Notes: a model not told the origin generated them from the sequence alone. A stretch of DNA of 64,000 bases from Castanea sativa (GCF_040712315.1 NC_134015.1:9444945-9508944); one strand, 5' to 3'. Counted from the stretch's first letter, positions 1 through 13,146 are shown. A program made the numbers and translations.

Positions 1-1015
1 CTCCCCAAGGAAGAAAAGGGAGAGTTAGTGAGAAAAGAGGGGAGACTTAGGAAACAGGGCAGCCGAGCATAACGCCACCCGTGGTAGGAAATCCAAAAGC
101 CCACTATACAAATAGATTGTGAGCCCAAACTCCTCTGAGGCCCTGCAGCCTTATTTTGGAACGCATAGTATAAAATGGGAAAGAGAGTTGTAAATTTATA
201 GTAAGAGAAGGGGAATACAAAAAGCAAGAAATAAAGGAAAATAAAGAGATAGAGAAAAAGTATGTGGGGAGTAAAGATACCTTGATGAGAATATGGGCCG
301 ATGGGTCATGCTAAGGAAGGCCGACCTGCTCTTGGGTTTAGGGCCTGTTAGTACTACGGGTCGGCCCATAAGCCGAGGATCCGAAGATCCAGCCGAGGAT
401 GTTTTTCCCCTCGGATTGACACCAGAGAACCCGGGACTTCATGGTAAAGGTTAGGGAATGACACGGTCAAGACCAATGGTTAAAGGGGGTGAACCCTTGA
501 ATGTCCTAGAAGCACCGATGTTGGAAAAATGTCAAAGGTAAAGGCTGCTGCCTCCACATTAAAGACCCTGCACCTACCACCCTGGCCGCATTAATGGGGA
601 AGTGACACTTGAACAGTGGAAGGGAAACTTCTAGTTACTGTTCAAAGGCACTAAGAAAAGAAATATCTAGGCTAAGGGAGGAATTGGGGCAACACGTGTA
701 TAAAGTATTAAAAAGAGGAGTATTTAAGGAGGGACCTAGAACAGAAAGGGGATGGAACTTTTTGTAACCTAAAAAGAAAAAGACAAAGAGAGAGATATAA
801 TATAAGAACAGCTCTCGGCTTACGTCCGAGGAGGCCTATTTACATTATTCCTTGTTGTTTCCAGATACTGGCAATCTTTAGTTTGTCATTTAATCCCCAC
901 ACACTTCTAACCTAGGTTTAAAGCCCACACTCTACAAATTCGTATTGTTTAAGGCTCATTGGGCCTGAGCCCATAACTGTTCTTGGGTCCAGGTGCAATT
1001 GTGCACTTACAAGTG
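1..1015. repeat. LTR-like repeat remnant, left end outside window
   Basis: This block is more GC-rich than what follows. It contains repeated CTCGG/CCGAG words such as CCGAGGATCC and CGTCCGAGGAGG, and stretches like GGGCCTGAGCCCA. The same style of sequence occurs in the complete LTR element at 44534-47795 and the solo LTR at 54006-54738. It ends near 1010 in a TTACA-type terminus, after which the sequence becomes AT-rich. No left terminus or target duplication is visible, so this is inferred to be part of an LTR or LTR-element internal region. No coding sequence is recognised. Confidence 0.45.
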
Positions 1016-2340
1016 ATATTAAGGTAAATAGTAGTGGAGAAATGAAAAGGTAAAAGGAATGAGAAAAATTAGAGAAAGTATAAAAATAAGTTGAGAAATT
1101 AATAAGAAAAAAAAAAAAAAAACTCTAATTTTGGTGGCTGTATGTTTGTTATAGTTTCATTAAAAAAAAACTATTATTGTTTTTAATTCTGTTCCTATAT
1201 AATTAATAATGTAAAACAAAAACAAAAACAAAAAGCTATGTTAACCTTTTTTTTTTACAACAAAAACCAATTAATTTTTTGGCTTTATGATGAAGAGCAA
1301 TCATCATGAAGCAGACGTGATAAGCTGAAATATAATCATATTTACTTTCTTGGTTGGATGATAGAAAACAATTATCATAAAATGGATGCTATACATCGAA
1401 ATTCTTTCCTATCTATCAACCAAAAAAAAAATAACCTCAATGTTTGTCAATTAAATCAATTAGTAAAAGTCATGTTACTTGAATAATTAAAGTATTTACT
1501 AAGTCAAAATTGCTCCTATTTTCAATTGTCAATTTAGAAGTTGGTAGGTTAGTGACACTTTGGAAATTGCTATTCTTTTCAATTGATATGTTAGTATTGG
1601 AGGTTTTAAAAAAATTTAATTGTTTGCCACAATCTAGCAAGTTGAATTGCTCATATTTTCATTCTTAAGTTCAAGTGTATTATGCCAAGAAAATAATTAC
1701 ATTTGACTTTTAAAAAATTGCATGTTCATTGATTTTACACCAAGAATCTAGGACGAACAATTAATCTGGTGAAATATTCAAATACCATATGCATCAAAGA
1801 TGCAAAATGATCTTAATTTTAACTAATACTTAGCAAATACAAGCAAGTATTGCAGTTTAACTATAAAATATTATTAGGCATTTCTCCTTATCATAATTTC
1901 ATTATGATAAACTTTATCCACCATTTCTTTATCTCTCTCTCAGCCTTGCGATATAATCTGAATGTTCTTTTGGATTAACAATATTATTGGATGGTTTAAA
2001 TATTACTAATTGTCATAGTAATTGGTAAAAATAATCACAGAAAGTTCAAGAAATATTTATATTGCTCAATATATGTTAGGTCTCAAAACTAAATATAGTG
2101 GTTCTAAGGTTTGAACATGATCTAATAGTGTTTTAGAATTTAACGTTAAGTAATGTTAAGTTGTCTATTTTTAAGTAAAATAAAATAAATAAAAAGATGG
2201 ATTTGAAATGAGTTTCGATTAATAAAATATATGTGGAATAATTTTAATAGAATTTGAATCGAGTTTGAGATCTATATTTTTTAATAAATTCAAATTTAGA
2301 ATAGGTACTCTCAATCGAAAGATCAAAATGATCCAAATAA
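1016..2340. other. AT-rich intergenic DNA with SINE-like scraps
   Basis: No gene is seen. At about 1262-1420 there are two degenerate copies of a motif (GATGATAGA... then ATCATAAAATGGATGC) like the 3' part of a common plant tRNA-derived SINE. Similar text recurs near 10390-10500. The rest is simple AT-rich sequence with A and T runs. Confidence 0.35.
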
Positions 2341-2342
2341 AC

Positions 2343-2526
2343 TGAATCGGACCGAAAAAGGAGTGAATGGACCAAAGTAGATCAAAGTGGACTGAATAGA
2401 AGAAATTAGACAGAATGGACAGAGGCGGCCGAAATTGGCTGAAATAGACAGGATTGACCGAAAAGGACCGAGGTAGACCAAAATGGACAAAATAGACTGA
2501 AATGGACTGAAACAGACCGAATTGGA
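2343..2526. repeat. Degenerate 10-bp tandem repeat (GACCGAAATG-like)
   Basis: About eighteen units of a decamer close to GACYGAAATG follow each other almost without loss of register (for example ATGGACCAAA, GTGGACTGAA, AAGGACCGAG, ATGGACTGAA). The array stops within a few bases of a LINE 3' fragment that starts about 2531. Units differ by substitutions rather than indels, so it is old but register-preserving. Reverse-frame open reading through it (Phe/Ser/Pro-rich) is a by-product of the repeat. Confidence 0.8.
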
Positions 2527-2530
2527 GGGT

Positions 2531-2656
2531 AACAAGTTGGCTCATGCCTTAGCTAGGAGAGTGGTTTCATCCGCAGATTTTGATGTATGGGTAAAAGAAC
2601 TACCTAGTGATTTAGAGGATGTATTCCTTTCGGATTTTTCTGCTTTAACTTCATAA
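2531..2656 (+). pseudogene. 5'-truncated LINE, RNase H C-terminal tail
   Basis: The plus strand reads without a stop through a tail typical of plant non-LTR retrotransposon RNase H. It has an NKLAHALARR motif, then VWVKELPSDLEDVF, then a stop at 2654-2656. It is followed by a short untranslated stretch and an A-run at about 2678. The NxxAHxLAR motif is the conserved end of the RNase H domain in LINE ORF2 proteins. Only about 41 codons remain, so the copy is a dead 5'-truncated insertion. It abuts the decamer array. Confidence 0.7.
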
Positions 2657-3809
2657 TATGAACTTATTTGCTTCTCAAAAAAAAAGTTTAAAAAATAACG
2701 ATTTCGAGTTTTCATCCCACCTAGCGACAATCACTAATTATAAATTTATAAGTTCTCATTATTATGACATCAACTATTTGTATCTATGTGCATCAACCAT
2801 TTGTGTCATTATTTCTTCTTCTTTTTAACCATAGCCATTTTAAACAAAGTCAAAATACAATGTTGGGTATACTGCATTTCTGCTCACCCAATGAAATAAA
2901 CCAATCTAAACCCGCTGAATCTTTTGCTCTCTCTCACAGGCTGCAACTTTTGTAGGAAAATTGGTTTTGTTCTTGACACTTATTTTTGGCTTGATCATGC
3001 TTGTTGTGTTTCAGTTTGACTTGTATCGAGTCTGTTTGATGAAATGCTTGAGAAGAACTTGGTTTGAGAGAGAGAGAGAGTCCCACAGATAAAGTCTTCT
3101 CTAGATGTGATAATTTGGGAACTTTTCCCATTCTTTTATTATATACTCCCTGGCTTGCAAAATTGTGGTAGATTTCATGTATAGCATTTCAGTTTGCCAT
3201 AACCATAAGGCTCAAGTTTGTGGGTGAAAGTTATGTCCTCCCTTTTTTATCTGTACTATAGATGGGTCTTGTGGTTGTGACTGCTGATACAGACCTCAGT
3301 GGTGAATGTACAAAGGATAAACAAAGTTAGTAGCTCACCACTATTTCACCTTTGTTTGACAACTGAGATCCTCAAGATCACTAGTTGCCTTTTAAAGACA
3401 AAATAGGAGATTTCCCAAAGTGTCCACCTTGTGCTTGGAACCCCCATAAGTTTGTTTAGGAGAGATTTAAAAATATTCAAGTACAAAACTGTTAAGCTGC
3501 CGACGGATTTTCTGGTAGAGCTTGTTGTAAGACATATCTAAGGACACTAATGAATTATGTACAGTTTATGCAATCAGGTTCTGCTTCTCCAGCTTTATCT
3601 ACATTTTGATGCAAAATGGTGCTTTAAAACATGGTTTCTAGTACTTCGCTTTATTTGTAAATTTCTACATATAGCTAGTTGAAGAAATGGTGGATTTATA
3701 CTTACATATGTTTTCTGGTAGACATTCAAGTAAAGAATAATGATAATACTACTATATTGGAAATTATTGCTACTACAACATAACACTCTACATAGGAAAG
3801 CTAAAAGCT
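2657..3809. other. Intergenic, 3' flank of LOX-A
   Basis: No recognisable gene or transposon. There is a short GA run at about 3069-3080. The last few hundred bases presumably contain the LOX-A 3' UTR and polyadenylation region, but no unambiguous signal could be picked. Confidence 0.3.
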
Positions 3810-6800
3810 TTAGATTGAGACACTGTTGGGAATTCCCTTGAAAGTAAGTCCTTCTTCACTGGTAGGACAGAGCAAAGTGTATGGCATCTTCACTGGACCA
3901 ACACGGTTCCTTAATTTCTCATCCTTGTTCCTCTTCGTTATTCTATCCTCAACTTCTTTCAGGTTCTTTCCAAATCTTTTAAAGGCTTCTATTGGTTCTG
4001 TGTCTGAGGTCCAGTCAAGACTGTCTCTTTGTCCAAGAAAAATCTCATCAGATGAGTGCCTTGACAAGATTTCTACAAGGGAAATGCCGAGAACGGACTC
4101 AAACTGGGAAGTAAATATTTTCAGGAGAGCTTTTTCAGGGTGAGACTTAAGCTCCTCATAGTCAGAAGTGCCTTCTTCCGGCATGAAGTGACGGCTCATT
4201 GCTGGGCGGTTTGGGGGGTAACCTCCATAAGGGTACTGTCCAAAGTTGATAGCTGCATGGAGAGCTGAAGCAATCCATATGATAGTAGTGCATGTTTCGA
4301 TTAGCTCTTCTCGAGTCTGCATTTTAGGCCACCAGGGCTCATCTTTTTTGTCACCATGACCCTCCTCTCTCAGTTCCTTCCACCAGGACTGGAGTTCAGA
4401 GTCATCTCGGACCATGTCATCAGTCTTGTAATAGAAGGAGCAGTAGTCTTCAACCCATGTTTTGATTGCTGACCAGATTTCCAGCCCATCAACAGCATAC
4501 GGGTAATCCTCTATCAGTAGGCGCAGACCATGCGGGGAATTCACATCCTTAACTGCCATTCCTCTGTGAATAAAGAAAAGGAGAAGCTTGTATTGAGATA
4601 TGACATGAACATATATATAGTTTAGGTTAGACCATGTTAGCATTTTATATACCAAACTCCTAAGCCCTTAGTTGCTCAAACTTTCTAAACATCATGTAGT
4701 AGTGTTAAGTGTAATTTAGCCAGTTACTAGCTTTTTTAATAGCAGTTTTACGGACAGATTTGTTCATAATGCATTTCTGTTCTTTAGTTACTAGTTTCAA
4801 TGACATATGAACCATGGATTTTTCACCCCTTTCTGGAGTATAAGATATACCTCTTGATGAGATCAGCAGGGAGTGCTTGTTCAGGAAAAACCCAGCTTTT
4901 ATAAACTTTTGATGACATCTCCATGGAATACTTTCTTGGAAATACTGTTGACTCCAGGGCACCATTAGCATTAATGAGGACCTGTCGGGCCAATGCATTT
5001 ACATTCATGGTGTCACGGAAGTGAGGATCTAACAGTTTATAAATTGGGTGAAGCATGCTCAACTGCCTATTGGTTGCTATCACAAATGGTTCAATTGCTG
5101 CATGGGTATTTAACCTGTGATCGCAATTAAAGTTATTTAAAACCCATTTCAAAATATGAACTGAAATAAATTTGCTGAAACTTCATCAAAATCATACCAG
5201 TGACTCATAAGCTGGTGATAACCGGAGTCATTCACAACGACATTAGATTTAGCCAGTTGCCAAATGAAATTTTGGACACCTTCTTCAGCTGGGGTATATA
5301 CTTTGCTAATGGCTCCAAATTGGTCTCCATCAGGATGGGGCAAGCTCAATTCAATTGCTAGTGGCTTCAAAGTCCCATCCTCATTCAAAAAAAGGATTGT
5401 CCTGCTGGCGAAGATCTTTGTGGAAGTCTTGTTTATCCTAATCAGGTATGGCATTAGTGTATCATGATGATCTAGTATGAATAGCTTGTTGCTCTTGATT
5501 GCCTATTAAAAAAATTGAATTTTGTTATCATGGTTTATTATCTGCGGAATAACTGTTGACTAATGTCAAACAATGAATTAGAAACGTTACCTCATCAATG
5601 GAGAGCCCATTTAAGTATTTCTCGATGTGCTCTTTGGTTATGGCACTGGTTTGATGACCATATACTTTACTATCCAACTTGCTTTTTGGGGGGAATTCCT
5701 GTAGTTGAATTAGAAGTGGTTATGTTTAAAGATTGAAAACCATGATCTTGGTTAAGCTGTTGAGAAGATGGATGAAGAGAAACTCAACTGTGACATCCCA
5801 AATAAGGATTCAAATTCATTATTTTTCATTTTTATTTCTTTTTCAAAAAAAGAAAGTAGAAAATAAATAATGAAGGGTTTAAAGTTTACTTGGAGACGAC
5901 AGATGGTGACAGGGTTTACTCCAGCCAGCATTTCTCTTGCAAATTCTTCATCAGTCTTCCAAGCAGAGCTATCCTCTGGTCCAAATCATCAAAGAACCAA
6001 GTTTAAGTGAAGGGGAATAGTAGAAAAAGGAACAAATGTAACAAGATCTGCAATATAATCTGCACATTAAGGCACAAGTCCATCACCTCTCCCCTCTGCC
6101 CCCACCCCCACAAAAAAAAAAAACTCAAAAAAAAAAAAAAAACACAGAAAGAATAAGTCACTAGTGTCATTTCAAACAAAATCTTTTGTGCCTTACAAGT
6201 CCAGTTATATAAAGTACCTTTAATCACTTGAGGCACTGGATATTTAAGGAATCCTTCACCATCGGTTCGGAAGATTTCCTTCAGCATCTCTGCAGGAATG
6301 TTCTTCCTAATATTCTCAAGTAAACCATTGGGCACCTTGATTCCTCCTTCATAGAGCTTGAGTATATCTTCTAAATTTTCAAACTCATTGCTACTAAATG
6401 CATCTTCTAGCTCAGGTTTAAGGAACTGAGCAATGCCTTTCAGTGCATAAGCAACGAAGTCTGACATCTTCAAGTGACCAAATCTTTCATCTCTGGGGAC
6501 GTAGACGTTTATGCTAAGAAGAGGGTTCAGCCTACTCTCAGTGTTAGGATCTGTTGAGATCATAAAAGAAAATCATATAGATAACTGCAATAATGTTTAC
6601 AAAATTTAAAATTATTATTTACTCTATTGATGAGTTGAAATCACACAAATTCACAACTTCATTCATCACTAATAATTTTTTAGCTGGATTATTTCTCAAA
6701 ATATTCATGATTGTAGATAATTATGAATACATTCTATGGCATTTTTTAACATGCATATTCCCAACTAGAAAACCCCCCTCTCAACACGCATGTGTGCAAA

Positions 6801-9554
6801 CTCTCAAAAAAGATAGAAAGAATATCAAAGGCAGAGTCTTTCCTAGATCTTGAATCTGTGGTTTGTTACTGCTAAATGTTAAATGCTAAACAAACACTAT
6901 GCTGAAGCAGTGACTGGATAAATTAAAGTGTCTAACCAGTGTTGGTCGGTGGTCGCCCAGTTCTTCCCCTGCGTGGATAGGGGTACTCACTAGATCCCCC
7001 AAGAACTGGACGTACATGTTCTGGACCCTTATCAGGATTCCCCAAATCATTGTAGTAAGCATAGTCATAGACTCTGTCCCATTCTTGTAGCTCTCCCTTT
7101 CCATCTCCTCTCAAATTTACAAGTTCTTCATCTCTGTACTTGCGTAGTGGTGTTGGAGTTTCACTTGGAAGATATGTCTGCATAATTATATATCATGAAC
7201 TTGAACATTAGTCTTCAAACACTGAACTCACAGTTCAACCTATGCTAACTAAGCAAAACAATATGGACTACATTTGGATGCATAAAACTAATATCCACTA
7301 AATTTTTTATTGGCTTCTGGGCAATGTGTCTCAAATATGGACAATTTTTCATCTGATTTTTACATTTTTGAAAGATTCAATTTAGCTTTTGTATTGAAAG
7401 CTAGAGTTGCATACAAAATTCGTGTTTATTAGCATGTATACTTCCTCCTATAAATAATTACCTTATTAGAGAAGAAAATGCGGTCTTTCTTGTATTTGTC
7501 TGCAGGGTAAACCCATGAATTGCAAGCAAAATGGATCTGACCTTGTCCTGGAACATCTTCAAGCGTGATACTATTGAGGTAGAACTCACTATGATGATTA
7601 TTTCTTATTAAAATTGCCCCTGGAACTTCCATCTCATTGTCCCAATCAAAGGTAACCTTGAAAGCAGACTCGCCCGCGGTTAAGGGGGTGATTGTAGTAA
7701 TCCAGTCTTCCAAATATGCTGGCTCTCCAAGTTTTCCTTGCAACCCGTTTTCTATAAAATAAATAAATAAAAAACAACAAATTTGAAATTAGTTATATAG
7801 TAATTCAGAAGATAGTAACCATCAACTATCAAAATGCTAATATTTTATGTGATCTGATGTTATTGTACATCTAAAGATATCTTAAATGCAACGGATTGAT
7901 ACAGATCAAGGTAGCTAAGTTGTTGCTTCTTGAAATGATTAAGCAAAGTTCACTATCCTTACATTTGAGTTTTCAGTTTGGCTCATGTCAACAGGTTTTA
8001 GTGAAGTGATCTGCACCAGTGTTACAGAATTTCATAACCTTACACATTGCTAACTCAAACAAGGGTATATCATATAACAACTTTCTTCTAATGCTCCAGT
8101 GCACTTTGTTATAGTCTAACTAACAACAAAAGACTTATTCCAATGCTACACTTTTTTATAGTCTAACTAAGAACGAAGACTTCATCTAATGCTATATTCT
8201 ACTGGAGTGGACATAGGAGTCAGCACTAGACACAAAGTCACAAACCAAACTCATGGTCTAACCTGTTGGACCTCTATAATTTTGGTGAGTTCCACTTTTC
8301 TTTTTCTAATTTAGGAAATGAAGGATATAAATGCTTACATCTGAATTAGTTCTATAACATTTACTCTAGCTTTGGAGATCGGTGAATGAGGCTTGGAGGT
8401 GTAAAACTTAAACCCAATCTATCTCAAATTAGTCCGTACCAACCCCCAAGATAATTTAGCCATTTACAAGTACACAATTTTACTCACTAGCAATGTTGGA
8501 CTAAAGCCATGGAAATTGGTTTCTACGCTTTCCCATTGAATAGTCCAAAGTCCTTGACTTGGTCTCCATGTGTCTCTGGGTTAGAGAACACTTTAGTACG
8601 AGAAAACTTTGAGTAGGTATGCATAGAAATTAACATAGTCAATACCAAAAAAAAAAAAAAAAAGGTATAAAGATCAAAATAAAATGCAAATTGACTGGGA
8701 GATTTGATCGTTGACTCTTGGTTGAGCGTCAAGCCCCTGGGTTGTTGAGTCTCATTAATCCATATCACACTGTCTTTATTCACTTTCCCATTTACTAAAA
8801 ACAAAAAGGATTACTGCTACCACACTTCATTCCCTTTCATGAATAAAGTTGGGTTCCATTAATCTTATTCTATAAGGCCTGTGATCGAATTGATAGCATA
8901 TTTTAGATATTCCCATAATTATATGCTTTTCTTTCTTCACTAATATAGTAATATTATTACTTGTAAGTTGTGACACATTGCTTTCACTATCATTTCCAAG
9001 GTGAAATCGCTGAAATTAGTAAAATAAGAAGAAATTTATTACCAAAAAAGAAGAAGAAAAGAAAAGAAGAAGATGAACTCACCTGGGTCACCATTGACAG
9101 CACTAATGAGCTGCAGAGAGACCTTTTGGCCTAAAAATTCATGCAGACGATCAAGGAACGAAGCATGAAAGTCGTTGAAGTCCAAAACGTTCTTCTTCAT
9201 CAACACCACAGTCCCTTTGACCTTTGAGTTCTTGCTCTCATTAAAAACCTCCAAGATGTTGTGTGAGGATTTGGCTCCTTTTGACACTGGGACTCCTCGT
9301 GATGGAGTTTGGCCCTTCTTCTCAGCTGTTGAAGTGACACTCAGTGATCGAGATCTCGTCAACCCAGTGCTCTTGTTGCATGAAAAACCATGCCACTTCA
9401 TGGTAAAAAATAAGGGTCTACTAGTTACTGATGTAGTAGTTTGATCTCGACCCTTGATTGATGATTTGACCGTGTAGATTGGCCTGTTAACCCCACATGA
9501 AGTTCCTGCAAAGGACTTCATAGGAGTCAGACTCAGATCTTTGGAGTGAAACAT
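3810..9554 (-). CDS. LOX: 9-lipoxygenase with N-terminal extension (LOX-A), intact
   Basis: Nine exons with GT-AG junctions: 9554-9083, 7751-7462, 7177-6937, 6550-6218, 5975-5890, 5698-5591, 5502-5198, 5114-4851, 4563-3810. They sum to 2853 nt, 950 codons plus TAA, with no frame break. The product is a linoleate lipoxygenase (non-haem iron dioxygenase, oxylipin pathway): a PLAT/LH2 domain from about residue 110, then the catalytic domain. Iron ligands are His611, His616, His802, Asn806 and C-terminal Ile950. The Thr668-Val669 pair (Phe second in 13-LOX) and Ala654 at the Coffa site predict 9S-hydroperoxides. Residues 1 to about 100 are an extension of roughly 90 residues absent from LOX-C. 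It is Ser/Thr/Lys/Arg-rich and poor in acidic residues, like a chloroplast transit peptide, so this is a 9-type core with plastid-type targeting; localisation is inference. It is the most divergent of the three copies. Confidence 0.93.
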
Positions 9555-9651
9555 CTCTAGCTTGCTTCAAGTGGTTTGCTAAAGAATATAGGTTTGAGGA
9601 ATTTGGAATGAAGGAATGGAAGAGATGAGTAATTGTTAAGGTACTTATAGC

Positions 9652-9659
9652 CTTTTATA
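9652..9659 (-). promoter_or_regulatory. TATA box of LOX-A
   Basis: On the minus strand the sequence reads CTATAAAAGG, about 100 bp upstream of the chosen ATG at 9554. That is a suitable distance for a plant core promoter with a short leader. It supports the upstream ATG (with the extension) as the real start rather than an internal Met. Confidence 0.6.
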
Positions 9660-12600
9660 GGTGATTTTTTTTTTTTTTTTTAATGAACCATAGGTGAAAT
9701 ATTGTGGTATTGAGTATTGACTAAAAAGTATTTTAAGATGGAATTGTAGTATTGACTAAAAGTATATATAAAATTTAGAAGCTTCACTGTTCATATTGGC
9801 CTTTTTCCTTGACCTTTCCTATAAAATTATTCTAAAGTTGATGCTTACAACTTTTATCATTTACCCAACAAGTTGCATATCTTATCCACCCAATTTCTTT
9901 ATTCGCTTATCAAAAGAAAGAGTCTTTATTTTATAGAGAGGTATTATGTCTACAAAATTATAACAATTATAGTTGATCAGTTGTTATTGATTTTAATTTA
10001 AATTTGTCTCCAAAATTACTTTTTTTGGCCATTAATAATAGTCTGTAACAACCTGCTTCATAGAATTTATTGTAAAAATATTGTAAACATTACATTTCTT
10101 TATTTTATTTGCTAGAACAAAACAGAAGAAAGAGAATCTTTTAGGAAATTTGTATGTGCTGCGAGGGAACGAGAGAGGAAAGTTATTGGCATTTATTTGG
10201 TATTGATTAAGAAGCTTCACTTTTTCAGATTTCCCTTTTCCATGCCTTTTCTTGTTCAAGAATTTTAAATTTGGTGTAATGTTGAATTTCTTTTTTCTTC
10301 ATTTTTTCAGCTAATAATATTATATGTTTTGGGCCTTTTGGCTATCCAACCCATCGAAATTTTGTCAAGATTTCAATTAATTCAACGGATAAAATTTTTT
10401 GCTATTATAAGAGACTAATTGGTGTCTTGACTTGATGATAAAAAACTATCATTCAAATCAGATCTGATAAATTGAAATCATAATCAATCATTAAAAACGA
10501 TTTAAGATAGATTTAGGACAAAAAACCACCCATGAAGGGGTTAAAAAATCAATTTTAAATTTTATGTCCAGACATAATAATAGTGTGGACTTAGAAATCC
10601 AATCCTTTGAAAACGTGTACGATACACTTTCCTACAACTTTCTTGAAAATGTTTTAGAAGAAATTATCAATTAATAACAATAGCGGTTTCACACAGCCCA
10701 CAGATTTGGATTTTGGAGTTTTGTGGGTGACTGGTTCATATTCATAAAGGTCCGTCAACTGGGCATTTGTACCGGGTGTCATTGATAGTGGAATCCGCTC
10801 TCAAATCTGGGTATAACAAGTCATTCTTTTGATTTTCTATGATAAGAAAAAGGGAAAGTTTGAGGTTGAGATTCGTGGCCAACTGGCCATGCCATTGTTT
10901 TTTCATAGTAAAAAAAAAAAAAAGGAATTTTGGTTTGATTTTGATCCTCTCTTGTTCATGGTAGAAAAGGCAATTTATGTTCATGGCCCCAAAATTCACA
11001 TTATGTTGATGAAATGGATATGAGTAATGTTGGCCCCATAATTGTCCAATTTTTTTATCTGCTTCATCTTCTTTTTTTTTTTCTTTTTTTTTTTTTCCTT
11101 TTCAAGATTGCTAATTTGCTACCAAAATTTTCAAAATCAAGTAGATGACTAAACTTGAATTTTCATAGAGTAAACTTGATTTTCATTTTTGTACTGATAA
11201 TTGTGGCAACCTTTTCAATCCAATTAGGCAGACGTAAAATAAAATTTTAAAACCTCATGATAGCTTTAATGCAAAAACTAAATGTGCCCATGAAATTTTT
11301 ATCCCTTTTACTATGTATTTGGTTTAACTTTTTCTTTTCAAAAAAAAAAAGGAAAAGTTAATAGAAGCCTTAAGGTATTGTGTGTGTGTGTTTTTATTTT
11401 TTATTTTTTGGATAATTTTTTGTATTTCTTATAAAAATGTATAACTGATTTTTTCATAAGTTAGAAAAAAAAATGTATAACTGATTCCTTCATATAATTT
11501 TTTTTATTTCTTATAAAAGTAGTATCAAATCTCTTCTAAATGGTTTATTAACAACTATTGGATCCATAAAAAAAATATGGTAATCATTTAAAATCTCATT
11601 TTTTAGGGGAATTTGTATTTTTTATCTAACTTTTTTTTTTTTTTTAATAAGATAAATCAAATGAGAAATAAACTAACAGCAAATAAAGACTTGAGATGAG
11701 AGCACTAGGAGTACGAAGTCAACCCATGACTTAGCCCTTTTCTTTGTGATCATATTCATACTTCACAATCACACCTACCACATATGTTATAATTTAATGA
11801 CTAATAAATTAATAAAAAGAACAGGAAAACCTAGCTATTTCCAAATTCTAGTGTCCCTTTCAAATTAAATTCACAATTTAACTAGGGGGATAAAGTATAA
11901 AGTAACCTAGCTACTCAAGCATCATCATAAAAAATTGGAAACATAAATTTAGTTTCGTATGGGTCTTTGATTATTCATTTAAATAGAATGTCGTAAGCTC
12001 TAACCACAAGTTCTTGAAAATGACTGTAATTTTAATAGTCTATGAGAATGGTAGATCCGTAGATGGCTATGTAAACAGGTATGAACACAGAATTAAGAAC
12101 TATTGCCAATTGTAATTCTTAATTTGTGTTTAAACTTTGGTCAAGGTCTCGTGCTTGAATTATTTTCCAGGGCAATAGTAATCTGGGCAAGACTTACCAT
12201 AGAAACGAGTGCTGAGCAAAACTGACATAATAATTAATAAGTCGCCATTCAAGATTCATTAAAACTTTAGTACTACTAAAAAGATGAGTAAAGATAATTA
12301 TAATGAACTGTTGGTTCAACATGCATGGTTGTATCCAGCAAGAAAAAAAAGGCATAAATTTATTGCAGCCAATCCAATGTATTGATAGGATCATTTGCGA
12401 TGTTGACTATAAACATAATTTTTTGTAGTCAATACCCTAAATTGAATTAGATTCCAATGACCACTCATTCCAAATGAGTGTCAAAATTAACAAATTAAAT
12501 GGACATGTTAGGTGGTGGGTGTAATCAAAATAAACATTTTATCGGGGCACAATAAATTGCAATGTCTACCTCATCCCAACTAACATATCAATTTGTTAAT

Positions 12601-12732
12601 TTGATATTAATTAGGACTGTTGAGACTAGTCACTAGAGCATACATTGCAAATAAATCTTGAATTAGACTAATAATTGAAAATTAATTCAAGGTATTTTTT
12701 TTATATTATTTTTTGCAATCAAATCATTCTTT
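9660..12732. other. Intergenic between LOX-A promoter and SINE pair
   Basis: AT-rich DNA with long T and A runs. A SINE-like 3' scrap sits at about 10390-10500 (TTGGTGTCTTGACTTGATGA then a repeat of ATCATT). A short (TG)n lies near 11382. No gene could be supported; the short open frames have no recognisable family and are interrupted by homopolymers. Confidence 0.35.
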
Positions 12733-12742
12733 AAATGTCAAA

Positions 12743-12833
12743 CCAGTGTGCATCATTGTCGCGATGGTTACTCCACAAGTATAAGTGCTTGAAAGGGTAA
12801 GGACCGAGATTCAAGCCTTTAGTAAGGAGTTTT

Positions 12834-12868
<35 letters not shown>

Positions 12869-12914
12869 CTTAGATTAGATTAGGGTATAAATTTTATCTT
12901 GTATAAAAATAAAT
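12743..12914 (+). mobile_element. tRNA-derived SINE, copy 1
   Basis: It shares with the next copy the head GCGATGGTTACTCCACAAGT, a B-box-like GATTCAAGCC, a CACACA...TATATA expansion and the tail TTAGATTAGATTAGGGTAT followed by TATCTTGTAT. It is flanked by the 10-bp direct repeat AAATGTCAAA at 12733-12742 and 12915-12924. The microsatellite lies inside the element body. Confidence 0.8.
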
Positions 12915-12975
12915 AAATGTCAAAGGTCTTTTAGCTTAATTGACACTTTTTAGTGTTTCTAACATAGACGTCTAC

Positions 12976-13131
12976 TATACCACCGCACACCCTTGGTGCG
13001 ATGGTCACTCCACAAGTATAAGTGCTTGTGGGGGGCAAGGGCCAAGGTTCAAGTCTCTAAGAGGGAGTTTCACACACATATATACTTAGATTAGACTAGA
13101 GTAGAATTCTATCTTGTATCAAAAAAAAAAA
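12976..13131 (+). mobile_element. tRNA-derived SINE, copy 2, perfect 15-bp TSD
   Basis: Same family as copy 1: GTGCGATGGTCACTCC (A-box-like), GGTTCAAGTCT (B box), then TATCTTGTATC and a poly(A) tail of about 13 A. It is flanked by the perfect 15-bp duplication AACATAGACGTCTAC at 12961-12975 and 13132-13146. An intact duplication and poly(A) tail imply a relatively recent insertion. It is a short Pol III-type non-coding retroelement that depends on LINE machinery. Confidence 0.88.
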
Positions 13132-13146
13132 AACATAGACGTCTAC

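Noticed and set aside
2219..2545. Phe/Ser/Pro-rich open frames on the minus strand
   Set aside because: Translation of the degenerate decamer array; no family recognised.
3826..4143. Open frame on the plus strand over LOX-A exon 9
   Set aside because: It is an antisense shadow of a conserved LOX exon.
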